Below the pieces are notes generated by a model, which ran no database searches, was not told the origin of the DNA, and worked only from the letters and a program-made list of their open reading frames with translations. A stretch of 5,132 nt of DNA from Reyranella sp. Its GTDB lineage: Bacteria > Pseudomonadota > Alphaproteobacteria > Reyranellales > Reyranellaceae. Every line of letters starts with the position of its first letter. Position 1 is the stretch's first letter. The translations under genes were made by a program, and so were the position numbers. The stretch lies in the NCBI GenBank assembly GCA_030681635.1, contig JAUXRT010000408.1, positions 1-5,132 on the forward strand, in the 5' to 3' direction. Of the stretch, positions 1 through 5,079 are shown in pieces.

Positions 1-578
1 GTGCCGAGTTCGCCGATCAGGTGGAGGATCATGTCCTTGGCGGTGACGCCGGGCATCAGCGCCCCTTCGAAGCTGGCGCGCAGGCGCTTGGGCTTCCGCT
101 GCACCATGGTCTGCGTGGCGATCACATGCACCAGCTCGGACGAGCCGATGCCGAAGGCGAGCGCGCCCATGCCGCCGTGCGTCGACGTGTGGCTGTCGCC
201 GCAGACCAGGGTGGTGCCGGGCAAGGTGAGGCCCTGCTCAGGCCCCATGACGTGCACGATGCCCTGGCCGTCCTGGCCGAGGTCGAACAGTTTAATGCCG
301 TAGGCCTTGGTCGTCTCGCGCATCGACAGGATCAGCGGCTCGCCGGGCGGATGGGTCTTCTCGGTACGGCCGGGCTTGGTCGACATGGTGTGGTCGGGCG
401 TGCCGTAGGTGAGCCGCGGCTGCGCCGGCGGATAGCCCTTGTCGATGGCTTCCTTCAGCGCCTTGCCACCCGACATGTCGTGCAGCAGCAGCCGGTCGAT
501 ATGCAGCAGGACGAAGCCGCTGCCGAGATCGGTGATGACGTGGCTATCCCAGATCTTGTCGAAAAGCGTCTTGCCCAT
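1..578 (-). CDS. leuC: 3-isopropylmalate dehydratase large subunit-like protein, 5' part (runs off left edge)
   Basis: This is the first 192 codons of an aconitase-superfamily enzyme of the LeuC type. LeuC, with LeuD, isomerises 2-isopropylmalate to 3-isopropylmalate through a 4Fe-4S cluster in cytosolic leucine synthesis. Recognisable LeuC blocks are MGKTLFDKIWDSHV at the N-terminus, GIVHVMGPEQGLTLPG (about 106-121), CGDSHTSTHG (126-135) and ALAFGIGSSE (139-148). The cluster-binding cysteines would lie beyond the left edge. The start is ATG at 576-578 with GGAGGA at 586-591, seven bases upstream. Residues 33-75 differ from ordinary LeuC: where housekeeping enzymes have DHNVPT this one has DHTMST (62-67). 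It may therefore be a secondary LeuC paralogue acting on a related hydroxy acid. No leuD, leuB or leuA is visible nearby. The family is secure; the exact substrate and the use of the symbol are less so. Confidence 0.85.
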   Translation of the reverse strand, partial: MGKTLFDKIWDSHVITDLGSGFVLLHIDRLLLHDMSGGKALKEAIDKGYPPAQPRLTYGTPDHTMSTKPGRTEKTHPPGEPLILSMRETTKAYGIKLFDLGQDGQGIVHVMGPEQGLTLPGTTLVCGDSHTSTHGGMGALAFGIGSSELVHVIATQTMVQRKPKRLRASFEGALMPGVTAKDMILHLIGELG

Positions 579-585
579 TTGGCGT

Positions 586-591
586 TCCTCC
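586..591 (-). promoter_or_regulatory. Shine-Dalgarno of the leuC-like gene
   Basis: GGAGGA on the minus strand lies seven bases before the ATG. It fixes the start of the LeuC-like protein, whose first residues match the family N-terminus exactly at this point. Confidence 0.8.
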
Positions 592-714
592 GCAGAGGCG
601 GATCTCAGAACCGCGCGCCCACGTTGATTTTGTTCGGCCCAAAGCATAGCGCGCCGCTTGCCGGCCTGCCATCGTAGCGGGTAACGACGTCGACAATCAT
701 CGGGGAGAGGCCGT

Positions 715-927
715 ATGGACTGGACACTTCTACTCTTCGCCTACATCGGCCTGACGGCGAACAATACGCCCCCGGCGCCCGTTCTCGTGCACCAGGTTGA
801 TTTCGCAACGGAGCAACTGTGCGGAGAGGCGCGCACCAAGTTGGGTCAGGACTGGGCAAAATCCCTCAATGGCAAAGACACGAACGCACCCTATTACGTA
901 ACGACGTCGTGCATTCGGCGTCGGTAG
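715..927 (+). CDS. Small hypothetical protein, 70 residues, probably exported
   Basis: I do not recognise a named family. The protein starts with a hydrophobic stretch (TLLLFAYIGLTA, residues 4-15) followed by a proline-rich hinge, which could be an uncharged signal peptide or a membrane anchor. The remainder is polar, with one cysteine at 36 (QLCGEA) and one near the C-terminus at 66 (TTSCIRRR). A spaced pair like this is typical of small periplasmic proteins with a single disulfide. GGGGAGAGG at 702-710 gives a good ribosome binding site before ATG 715. The reading frame is short but has this start signal and a composition unlike a shadow frame. Its last 34 bases overlap the end of the convergent TPR gene. 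It diverges from the leuC-like gene across 136 bp in which I see no clear promoter. Confidence 0.65.
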   Translation: MDWTLLLFAYIGLTANNTPPAPVLVHQVDFATEQLCGEARTKLGQDWAKSLNGKDTNAPYYVTTSCIRRR

Positions 928-2120
928 GCCGCCAGCCCCTCGTCCTCGCTCGCGACTTCCAGGCTCGGATACCAGGGTGAAGGTCCGCGCCGCGGTCCCC
1001 ACAGCCAGTCTGCGGAAGAGGGCAGCAGCAGAAGCGTGGGAATGCCCAGCAAAGCCGCGATATGCGTGACGGCGTTGTCGTTGCCGACGACGAAGCCGCA
1101 GGCCGCGACCTGAGAGGGGTCGCGTTCGACGATTGTGCCGTCGGGCGGCGCGGTGCGGGCAAACCAGCCGATGCGGGCCGAGGGTTGCGCCTTGAGCCGG
1201 GGCGCGGCGGGCGGCGGCAGGGAGTCGAGCGTCCAGCCCAATAGGTGCGGCAGGCTGCGCAGCGGCGCTGCCGCCGCGAAGCCGGCGAGCGGCGCGTCGC
1301 GCCCGACCGTGGGCCGGTCGACCAGTGCGGCGATCCCGGCGCCGCCCTGGACCACAGCCTCGACACCGCGTGCCAGCATCAGTGTGTCGCGGACCGCCTC
1401 GTCGCCATCGATGTCGGCTTGCTCGGGATAGACCAGCAGAGGACCGTCGAGCGGTTCGCCCTGCCAGCGCGGCAGGGCGGGGACATAGCGGTCGGCCGCG
1501 ATGTCGAGACGCGCCTCGTAGTCGACCAGCCCGCGCGACCAGTCGCCCTGCCGCAGCAGCAACTCGCCGCGCCGCAGTTTCAGGGCGTACTCTTCGGGTC
1601 TGGTGGCGAGCGCCCTGTCGAGATCGCCGAGGGCGCCGACCCAATCGCCGCGCGCCGCCAGCAGGCTGGCCCGTGCGCTGAGCGCCGGTATCAGGCGATG
1701 GTCGATCGACAATGCCTCGTCGTAGGTGTGCTCCGCCTCCTCGGATCGGCCAAGCGCCTCCAGCGCGCGGCCCCTGTTGAAGGCGATGGCGGCATCGCCG
1801 GGTTTCAGCTCTGCCGCCCGGTCGAGCGTCGCGAGGGCGGCATCATGCTGGCCGAGTTGGCCGAGGCAGCCCGCGAGGTTGATTTGCGCCGCGGCATCGC
1901 GCGGCAGGAACGAGGCGGCACGTTCCAGCGGCTCGCGGGCCTCGGCGAAGCGGCCGAGTTTCAGGCGGACCTGGCCCAGGAGATGGAGAAGCTGCCCGGA
2001 ATTGGGGCGCGCTTCGGCGGCCTGCGCAAACAAGGCTTCGGCGCCGGCGAAATCGCCGCGCGCCGCCAGTTGCAGGCCGTCACGGCCGAGGGCTTGGATT
2101 TTCTGATCGGAGAGTGCCAC
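894..2120 (-). CDS. TPR protein with shortened glycosyltransferase-9-like C-terminal domain
   Basis: The 408-residue protein has about six tandem tetratricopeptide repeats over residues 8-210, each with the small-residue spacing of the family (for example LLHLLGQVRLKLGRFAEA and AFNRGRALEALGRSEEA). The C-terminal part resembles the heptosyltransferase-like (GT9) domain often fused to TPRs in proteobacteria. It has PRWQGEPLDGPLLVYPEQ (217-234), NDNAVTHIAALLGIPTLLLLP (347-367), DWLWG (371-375) and SPWYPS (381-386). That domain is only about 190 residues, shorter than usual, and the expected EQGxGD motif reads EQADIDGD (233-240), so catalysis is uncertain. No signal peptide or membrane segment is evident. 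The start is the GTG at 2118-2120: an in-frame TAG lies 12 bases upstream and no other good start lies near the first repeat, although there is no clear Shine-Dalgarno. A terminator upstream separates it from DUF1127. The role may be in surface polysaccharide or protein glycosylation, but this is inferred from the family only. Confidence 0.85.
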   Translation of the reverse strand: MALSDQKIQALGRDGLQLAARGDFAGAEALFAQAAEARPNSGQLLHLLGQVRLKLGRFAEAREPLERAASFLPRDAAAQINLAGCLGQLGQHDAALATLDRAAELKPGDAAIAFNRGRALEALGRSEEAEHTYDEALSIDHRLIPALSARASLLAARGDWVGALGDLDRALATRPEEYALKLRRGELLLRQGDWSRGLVDYEARLDIAADRYVPALPRWQGEPLDGPLLVYPEQADIDGDEAVRDTLMLARGVEAVVQGGAGIAALVDRPTVGRDAPLAGFAAAAPLRSLPHLLGWTLDSLPPPAAPRLKAQPSARIGWFARTAPPDGTIVERDPSQVAACGFVVGNDNAVTHIAALLGIPTLLLLPSSADWLWGPRRGPSPWYPSLEVASEDEGLAAYRRRMHDVVT

Positions 2121-2126
2121 GCGGGG

Positions 2127-2154
2127 GCTCTAGCAGAGCGGCCGACGGGCGCAA
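2127..2154 (-). promoter_or_regulatory. Possible weak promoter for the TPR gene
   Basis: On the minus strand TTGCGC (2149-2154) and TAGAGC (2127-2132) are separated by 16 bp, a loose match to sigma-70 -35 and -10 boxes. The spacing would put the transcript start at about 2120, the first base of the GTG. A separate promoter must lie in this 50-bp gap, or in the 3' UTR structures, if the terminator at 2168-2215 is efficient. The matches are poor and the call is tentative. Confidence 0.2.
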
Positions 2155-2167
2155 AGGCTCAGGCGAT

Positions 2168-2215
2168 AAAGAAAAAGCCGGCGATCGACAGGGAGGCTGA
2201 GGGTCGACCGCCGGC
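2168..2215 (-). terminator. Intrinsic terminator downstream of the DUF1127 gene
   Basis: Read on the minus strand, a 13-bp stem pairs 2203-2215 (GCCGGCGGTCGAC) with 2177-2189 (GTCGATCGCCGGC). The only non-Watson-Crick pair is one G-U wobble, between 2208 and 2184. The loop is 13 nt, CCTCAGCCTCCCT (2190-2202). The stem is followed directly by TTTTTCTTT (2176 down to 2168). On the plus strand the wobble becomes an A-C mismatch and no T-tract follows, so the terminator works in the minus direction only. It lies 64 nt past the DUF1127 stop and insulates the TPR gene. Confidence 0.85.
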
Positions 2216-2220
2216 CAGTG

Positions 2221-2271
2221 TCCGGAGAGGGAAGGGCCCGCGCAGGGTAGGGAAACGGGCCCGGCTCCGGA
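2221..2271 (-). other. Second stem-loop in the DUF1127 3' UTR
   Basis: On the minus strand, eight bases after the DUF1127 stop, TCCGGAG (2265-2271) pairs with CTCCGGA (2221-2227). After a small internal loop, GGGCCCG (2256-2262) pairs with CGGGCCC (2234-2240). The apical loop is TTTCCCTACCCTGCG (2241-2255), pyrimidine-rich, and the internal loop contains TTCCCT. It sits directly before the terminator hairpin, so the 3' UTR consists of two back-to-back stem-loops with C-rich loops. It has no T-tract and is not a terminator by itself. It could stabilise the 3' end or be part of a small RNA processed from the mRNA. Confidence 0.6.
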
Positions 2272-2279
2272 TTCGAAGA

Positions 2280-2483
2280 TCAGAGGCGCCAGAAGGGCTT
2301 GTTGGCCTCGAACTGGATCTCGCTCGGGCTGAGCCCGAGGTCGCGGATCGCGCGATGATCGAGGTTGGCAAGCTCGCGGCGCTCCTTCGCCCGGCGGCGC
2401 CAGGTCGCGAGAATCTGGCTGAACGCGGTGTAGGTGCCGGCCAGCGGCGCCTTGGAACTGTAGTGCAGGGAAATGTCGGCCAT
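2280..2483 (-). CDS. DUF1127 family small protein, 67 residues
   Basis: The C-terminal half has the DUF1127 (YjiS-like) signature. A basic helix, WRRRAKERRELANLDHRAIRDLGLS (28-52), is followed by SEIQFEANKPFWRL at the end. WRRR, RREL, LDxRxLxDLGL and the PFWR tail are the usual conserved points, and 67 residues is a normal length. Such proteins are arginine-rich and soluble. In some alphaproteobacteria they are linked to stress, phosphate or carbon responses and to RNA turnover (CcaF1 in Rhodobacter sphaeroides). The start is ATG 2481-2483 with GGAG at 2491-2494, seven bases upstream; the longer upstream frame is not used, as the family begins near here. The gene is divergent from the LysR gene across 118 bp and may share regulation with it. 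It is followed by two stem-loops, the second a terminator, so it is probably monocistronic. Confidence 0.93.
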   Translation of the reverse strand: MADISLHYSSKAPLAGTYTAFSQILATWRRRAKERRELANLDHRAIRDLGLSPSEIQFEANKPFWRL

Positions 2484-2523
2484 CGGACTTCTCCGAAAAG
2501 GGGTTGCGTCTTGTGTGACCTGC

Positions 2524-2577
2524 ATTTGTGTTCCGGGAGGCCTCTTTACAAATGACGCTTTGTCCTTATTTGATAAG
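2524..2577. promoter_or_regulatory. Candidate operator region between DUF1127 and LysR
   Basis: The divergent intergenic region holds three copies of the word ATTTG/CAAAT: ATTTG at 2524-2528, CAAAT at 2549-2553 and ATTTG at 2568-2572. It also has two short inverted repeats: ACAAA-N6-TTTGT (2548-2563) and CTTAT-TTG-ATAAG (2565-2577). TTTACAAAT (2545-2553) and TTATTTG (2566-2572) recur exactly in the palindrome before the monooxygenase gene (3512-3531). LysR regulators commonly bind such AT-rich dyads in front of their own divergent promoter. TTTACA (2545-2550) resembles a -35 box for the LysR gene, but no convincing -10 follows at normal spacing. The binding role is inferred. Confidence 0.5.
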
Positions 2578-2601
2578 AATAACTCATGTGAAGGACTGGC
2601 C

Positions 2602-3504
2602 ATGAAGCGAACCCTGCCGCCACTCAACGGTTTGCGTGCCTTCGAGGCCGCCGCACGCCATATGAGCTTTACCGATGCCGCCGAGGAGCTGAGCGTCACC
2701 CAGGCCGCGATCAGCCACCAGGTGCGCGGGCTGGAACAACGTCTCGGATTAAAATTGTTCGTGCGCCGGAACCGCTCGCTGCTGCTCTCCGAAGCGGGCC
2801 AGGCCTATCTGCCGGCGGTGCGCGGGGCGTTCGACCAGTTGAACGAGGCGACCGAAAAACTGCTGCAGAAGGATCGCGGCGGCCATCTCACCGTCACGAC
2901 CACGGCGTCGTTCGCCATGAAGTGGCTGGTGCCGCGCCTTGGCGGTTTTCAGCGCGCCAATCCGGAGATCGATGTGCGCATCAGCACCGGCACCGGGCTG
3001 ATCGATTTTGGGCGCGAGGATGTCGATATCGGCATCCGCTACGGCCGGGGGCACTGGCCGGGGCTGACGGCCGAACGGCTGGTCAGCGAGGACGTCATGC
3101 CGGTCTGCGCGCCGTCGCTGCTCAAGGGGGCGAATCCGCTCAAGAAACCGGCCGACCTGAAACGGTTCACGCTGCTTCACATCGGCAATTTTCCAGACGA
3201 CTGGCAGGTCTGGCTGACGGCGGCCGGCGTGAAGGGCATCGACGCCTCGCGCGGCGTGTCGTTCGATTTTGCGGTGGCGGCCTACCAGGCCGCGATCGAC
3301 GGGCTGGGCGTGGCGCTCGGCCGTCATCCGCTGGTGGCGCCCGATCTCAAGGCCGGCCGGCTGGTCGTGCCGTTCGACTTCAAGATGTCGAGCGAGTTCG
3401 CCTACTACCTCGTCTATCCGCAGGAGGCGATCCGCCGGCGCAAGATCAAGGCGTTCCGCGACTGGCTGATGCCGCTGGCCGATCTCGGCCCGCGCGGCGC
3501 CTAG
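2602..3504 (+). CDS. LysR-family transcriptional regulator, GcvA-like
   Basis: The 300-residue protein has full LysR length and architecture. The N-terminal winged helix-turn-helix includes LPPLNGLRAFEAAARHMSFT (5-24), AAEELSVTQAAISHQVRGLE (26-45) and LGLKLFVRRNRSLLLSEAG (48-66). A linker helix follows to about 90. The periplasmic-binding-protein-like effector domain runs from about 95 to 292 (LTVTTTASFAMKWLVPRL, EDVDIGIRYGRGHWPGL, AAIDGLGVALGRHPLV). The WLVPRLxxF and DIxIRYGxGxWPGL motifs are typical of the GcvA-like branch. The ligand cannot be read from sequence. The start is ATG 2602 with AAGGA at 2591-2595; the frame stays open upstream, but the LysR domain begins here. The gene is divergent from DUF1127 and lies 63 bp before the flavin monooxygenase gene, its likely target, with no terminator between them. 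Repeated dyads on both sides of the gene suggest autoregulation and control of the operon. Confidence 0.95.
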   Translation: MKRTLPPLNGLRAFEAAARHMSFTDAAEELSVTQAAISHQVRGLEQRLGLKLFVRRNRSLLLSEAGQAYLPAVRGAFDQLNEATEKLLQKDRGGHLTVTTTASFAMKWLVPRLGGFQRANPEIDVRISTGTGLIDFGREDVDIGIRYGRGHWPGLTAERLVSEDVMPVCAPSLLKGANPLKKPADLKRFTLLHIGNFPDDWQVWLTAAGVKGIDASRGVSFDFAVAAYQAAIDGLGVALGRHPLVAPDLKAGRLVVPFDFKMSSEFAYYLVYPQEAIRRRKIKAFRDWLMPLADLGPRGA

Positions 3505-3511
3505 AGTGCTA

Positions 3512-3531
3512 TTATTTGCATTTACAAATAA
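3512..3531. promoter_or_regulatory. Perfect 20-bp inverted repeat, candidate LysR operator
   Basis: TTATTTG-N6-CAAATAA is a perfect 7+7 inverted repeat with a six-base spacer (CATTTA). It is consistent with the T-N11-A LysR box (for example T3515 and A3527). It lies just after the LysR stop codon and 36 bp before the monooxygenase ATG, as an AT-rich island in GC-rich DNA. Both half-site words recur in front of the LysR gene. TATTAT at 3510-3515 also resembles a -10 box, but no matching -35 is visible. Confidence 0.6.
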
Positions 3532-3533
3532 CT

Positions 3534-3567
3534 GGCGCCGAGTGATCCTCCGACTCCGGAGGGCGCC
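3534..3567 (+). promoter_or_regulatory. Leader stem-loop pairing the Shine-Dalgarno of the monooxygenase gene
   Basis: The bases immediately before ATG 3568 can fold into a stem-loop. GGCGCC (3534-3539) pairs with GGCGCC (3562-3567), and CTCCG (3548-3552) pairs with CGGAG (3557-3561) around an ACTC loop, leaving an eight-base bulge on the left arm. In the alternative register CCTCCG (3547-3552) pairs with CGGAGG (3557-3562). Either way the ribosome binding site GGAGGG (3558-3563) is buried in a stem. This suggests translational control, but the fold is predicted by eye only. Confidence 0.45.
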
Positions 3568-4626
3568 ATGCAGTTCGGTTACTTCACGCTCAGCGACAAC
3601 CGCTATCCCAACAATCCGCGCGAGCCCGAGCAGTTCATCAAGGACATCTTCGCCGAGGCCTTGTGGGCGGAGAAGGTCGGGCTGAACTCGGCCTGGATCG
3701 GCGAGCACCATTTCAATCTTTTGGGCGTCAACGCCTCGCCGCTCGCGATCCTGGCGCAACTTGCGGGTGCGACGACCAAGCTCAGGCTGGCACCCGCCGT
3801 CACGCTGCTGCCGGTGCATCATCCGCTGCACGTCGCCGAGGAATGGGCGACGCTCGATCTACTGTCCGGCGGTCGCGTCGATTTTGCCGCCGGCCGCGGC
3901 TACGACCGCAAGGAATACGAGCCGTTCCAGGCGCCGTTCGGCGAGTCGGCCGAGCTGTTCGCCGAAGGGCTGGAGATCGTGTGGCGCGCCTGGACCGAGC
4001 CCGGCAAGTGGTCGCACAAGGGCAAGTTTTATCAGTTCGACGATGTCGAGATCCGGCCTCGCCCGGCCCAGCAGCCGCTCCGGCCCTACGTCGCCTGCTT
4101 CTCGCGGCCGTCGATGGAACTGGCGGCCCGCAACGACTGGAACGTGATCTACGCGCCGTTCGCCGCAGCCATGGTCTACGGCTCCCTGGCCGATGCCGTG
4201 CGCGTCTATCGCGACACCTGCGAGGCCACGTTCAAGCGGCCGATGCGGCGAGCCATGTGCTCCTACTTCGTGCACATCGCCTCGACACCGGAGGAGGAGC
4301 AGTATGGCAAGCGGGCATTGGTGCGCTATTTCCAGGACGCCCTGATCTCCGCTTTCCCGTCCTCGTCGGGTGAGAATGTGCCGCCAACCTACAAATACTT
4401 CGTCGAGATCGTGAACATCCTGCGCGACATGCGGCCGGAAAAGCTCACCGACAAATCGATCCTGTGCGGCAGCCCGCAACATATCGTCGACACGCTGAAA
4501 CAGGTCGAGGCCGCCGGCATCGCCGAGGTGATCCTCTATTTCAACTACGGCCGGATACCGCACACCCTCGTGAAGGAGCAGATGGAGCGCTTCATGCGCG
4601 AGGTGGCGCCGCACTTCGCGGCCTGA
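3568..4626 (+). CDS. LLM-class (bacterial luciferase-like) flavin-dependent oxidoreductase
   Basis: The 352-residue protein has the length and order of motifs of the luciferase-like monooxygenase family: a TIM barrel that uses reduced flavin (FMNH2 or F420-type) and, in most members, O2. Visible family features are the N-terminal strand MQFGYFTL; AEKVGLNSAWIGEHHF (34-49) with the EHHF motif; LRLAPAVTLLPVHHPLHVAEE (72-92); LDLLSGGRVDFAAGRGY (96-112); and the C-terminal GSPQHIVDTLKQVEAAGIAEVILYFNYG (301-328). No signal peptide is seen, so it should act in the cytosol. The substrate is not evident; relatives attack long-chain aldehydes, alkanesulfonates, nitrilotriacetate-like compounds or terpenoids. 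The start is ATG 3568 with GGAGG at 3558-3562, inside a possible hairpin. It is probably the first gene of an operon, since the MarR gene begins four bases after its stop, and it sits directly downstream of the LysR gene and its palindrome. Confidence 0.93.
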   Translation: MQFGYFTLSDNRYPNNPREPEQFIKDIFAEALWAEKVGLNSAWIGEHHFNLLGVNASPLAILAQLAGATTKLRLAPAVTLLPVHHPLHVAEEWATLDLLSGGRVDFAAGRGYDRKEYEPFQAPFGESAELFAEGLEIVWRAWTEPGKWSHKGKFYQFDDVEIRPRPAQQPLRPYVACFSRPSMELAARNDWNVIYAPFAAAMVYGSLADAVRVYRDTCEATFKRPMRRAMCSYFVHIASTPEEEQYGKRALVRYFQDALISAFPSSSGENVPPTYKYFVEIVNILRDMRPEKLTDKSILCGSPQHIVDTLKQVEAAGIAEVILYFNYGRIPHTLVKEQMERFMREVAPHFAA

Positions 4627-4630
4627 CGCC

Positions 4631-5068
4631 ATGGGACCGCTCGACGGCTATCTGCCTTACCTGCTGAATCGGGCCGGCGCGCGCATCGCCACGGCCTTCG
4701 GCGAGGAGGTCCGCCCGCTCGGCGCCACTCTGCAGACATGGCGGGTGCTGGCGGCGCTTCATGAACGCGACGGCCGCCGCATGGGTGACCTGTCGGAAAC
4801 AACCTCCATCGAGGTCTCGACGCTGACGCGTCTGGTCGACAACATGGAGAAGAAGGGACTGGTCGCCCGCCGCCGCGACGCCGCCGACGCCCGCGCCGTC
4901 ACCCTCCACGCCACGCCGGCCGGCCGGCGGATGACGCGAATAATCTTGCCGATTGCCGAGCGCTACGAAAAAGTGGCACTCGAGGGCTTCAGCGAGACTG
5001 AAGCGACGGTGTTGAAGACAGCATTGCGCCGGCTCTTCGACAATATGGATGGCTTGCGAAAGAGCTAG
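4631..5068 (+). CDS. MarR-family transcriptional regulator
   Basis: The 145-residue protein matches MarR in length and layout. An N-terminal dimerisation helix is followed by LGATLQTWRVLAALHERDGRRMGDL (30-54), the recognition segment TTSIEVSTLTRLVDNMEKKGLVARRR (57-82), the wing DAADARAVTLHATPAGRR (83-100) and C-terminal dimerisation helices with FSETEATVLKTALRRLFDNM (120-139). MarR proteins bind DNA as dimers and usually release it on contact with a small phenolic, lipophilic or oxidant ligand. The ATG is four bases after the monooxygenase stop, with no good Shine-Dalgarno of its own, so it is probably translated by coupling. It likely regulates this operon or its right-hand neighbour. I saw no obvious MarR palindrome in the window. 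The ligand is unknown. Confidence 0.95.
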   Translation: MGPLDGYLPYLLNRAGARIATAFGEEVRPLGATLQTWRVLAALHERDGRRMGDLSETTSIEVSTLTRLVDNMEKKGLVARRRDAADARAVTLHATPAGRRMTRIILPIAERYEKVALEGFSETEATVLKTALRRLFDNMDGLRKS

Positions 5069-5072
5069 GAGG
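5067..5072 (+). promoter_or_regulatory. Shine-Dalgarno overlapping the MarR stop codon
   Basis: AGGAGG overlaps the last two bases of the TAG stop of the MarR gene and lies seven bases before ATG 5080. This is a strong ribosome binding site and supports translational coupling to the next gene. Confidence 0.85.
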
Positions 5073-5079
5073 CGTTCCG

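Noticed and set aside
586..602. Small hairpin CCTC-TGCG-GAGG over the leuC Shine-Dalgarno (minus strand)
   Set aside because: Only four base pairs with a competing register; too weak to separate from chance in GC-rich DNA.
21..677. Plus-strand open frame of 218 residues over the leuC-like gene
   Set aside because: The minus strand encodes unmistakable LeuC motifs through this stretch, so the frame is a shadow.
2511..2531. Direct repeat TTGTGT at 2511-2516 and 2526-2531
   Set aside because: Six bases repeated once at 15-bp spacing is weak on its own, and it is not repeated near the other candidate operator.
1245..2555. Plus-strand open frame of 436 residues opposite the TPR and DUF1127 genes
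   Set aside because: It is antisense to two well-supported genes, crosses a terminator and a promoter region, has no family motif and a composition typical of GC-rich shadow frames.
2473..2601. 43-residue N-terminal extension of the LysR protein
   Set aside because: The extension crosses the divergent promoter region and the DUF1127 start. ATG 2602 has a good ribosome binding site and matches the family N-terminus.
2749..3831. Minus-strand open frame of 360 residues opposite LysR and the monooxygenase start
   Set aside because: It is the complementary-strand shadow of two clear genes, with Arg/His/Gln-rich low-information sequence and no recognisable domain.
3859..4632. Minus-strand open frame of 257 residues opposite the monooxygenase
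   Set aside because: It is a shadow of the luciferase-like gene with no motif or start signal of its own.
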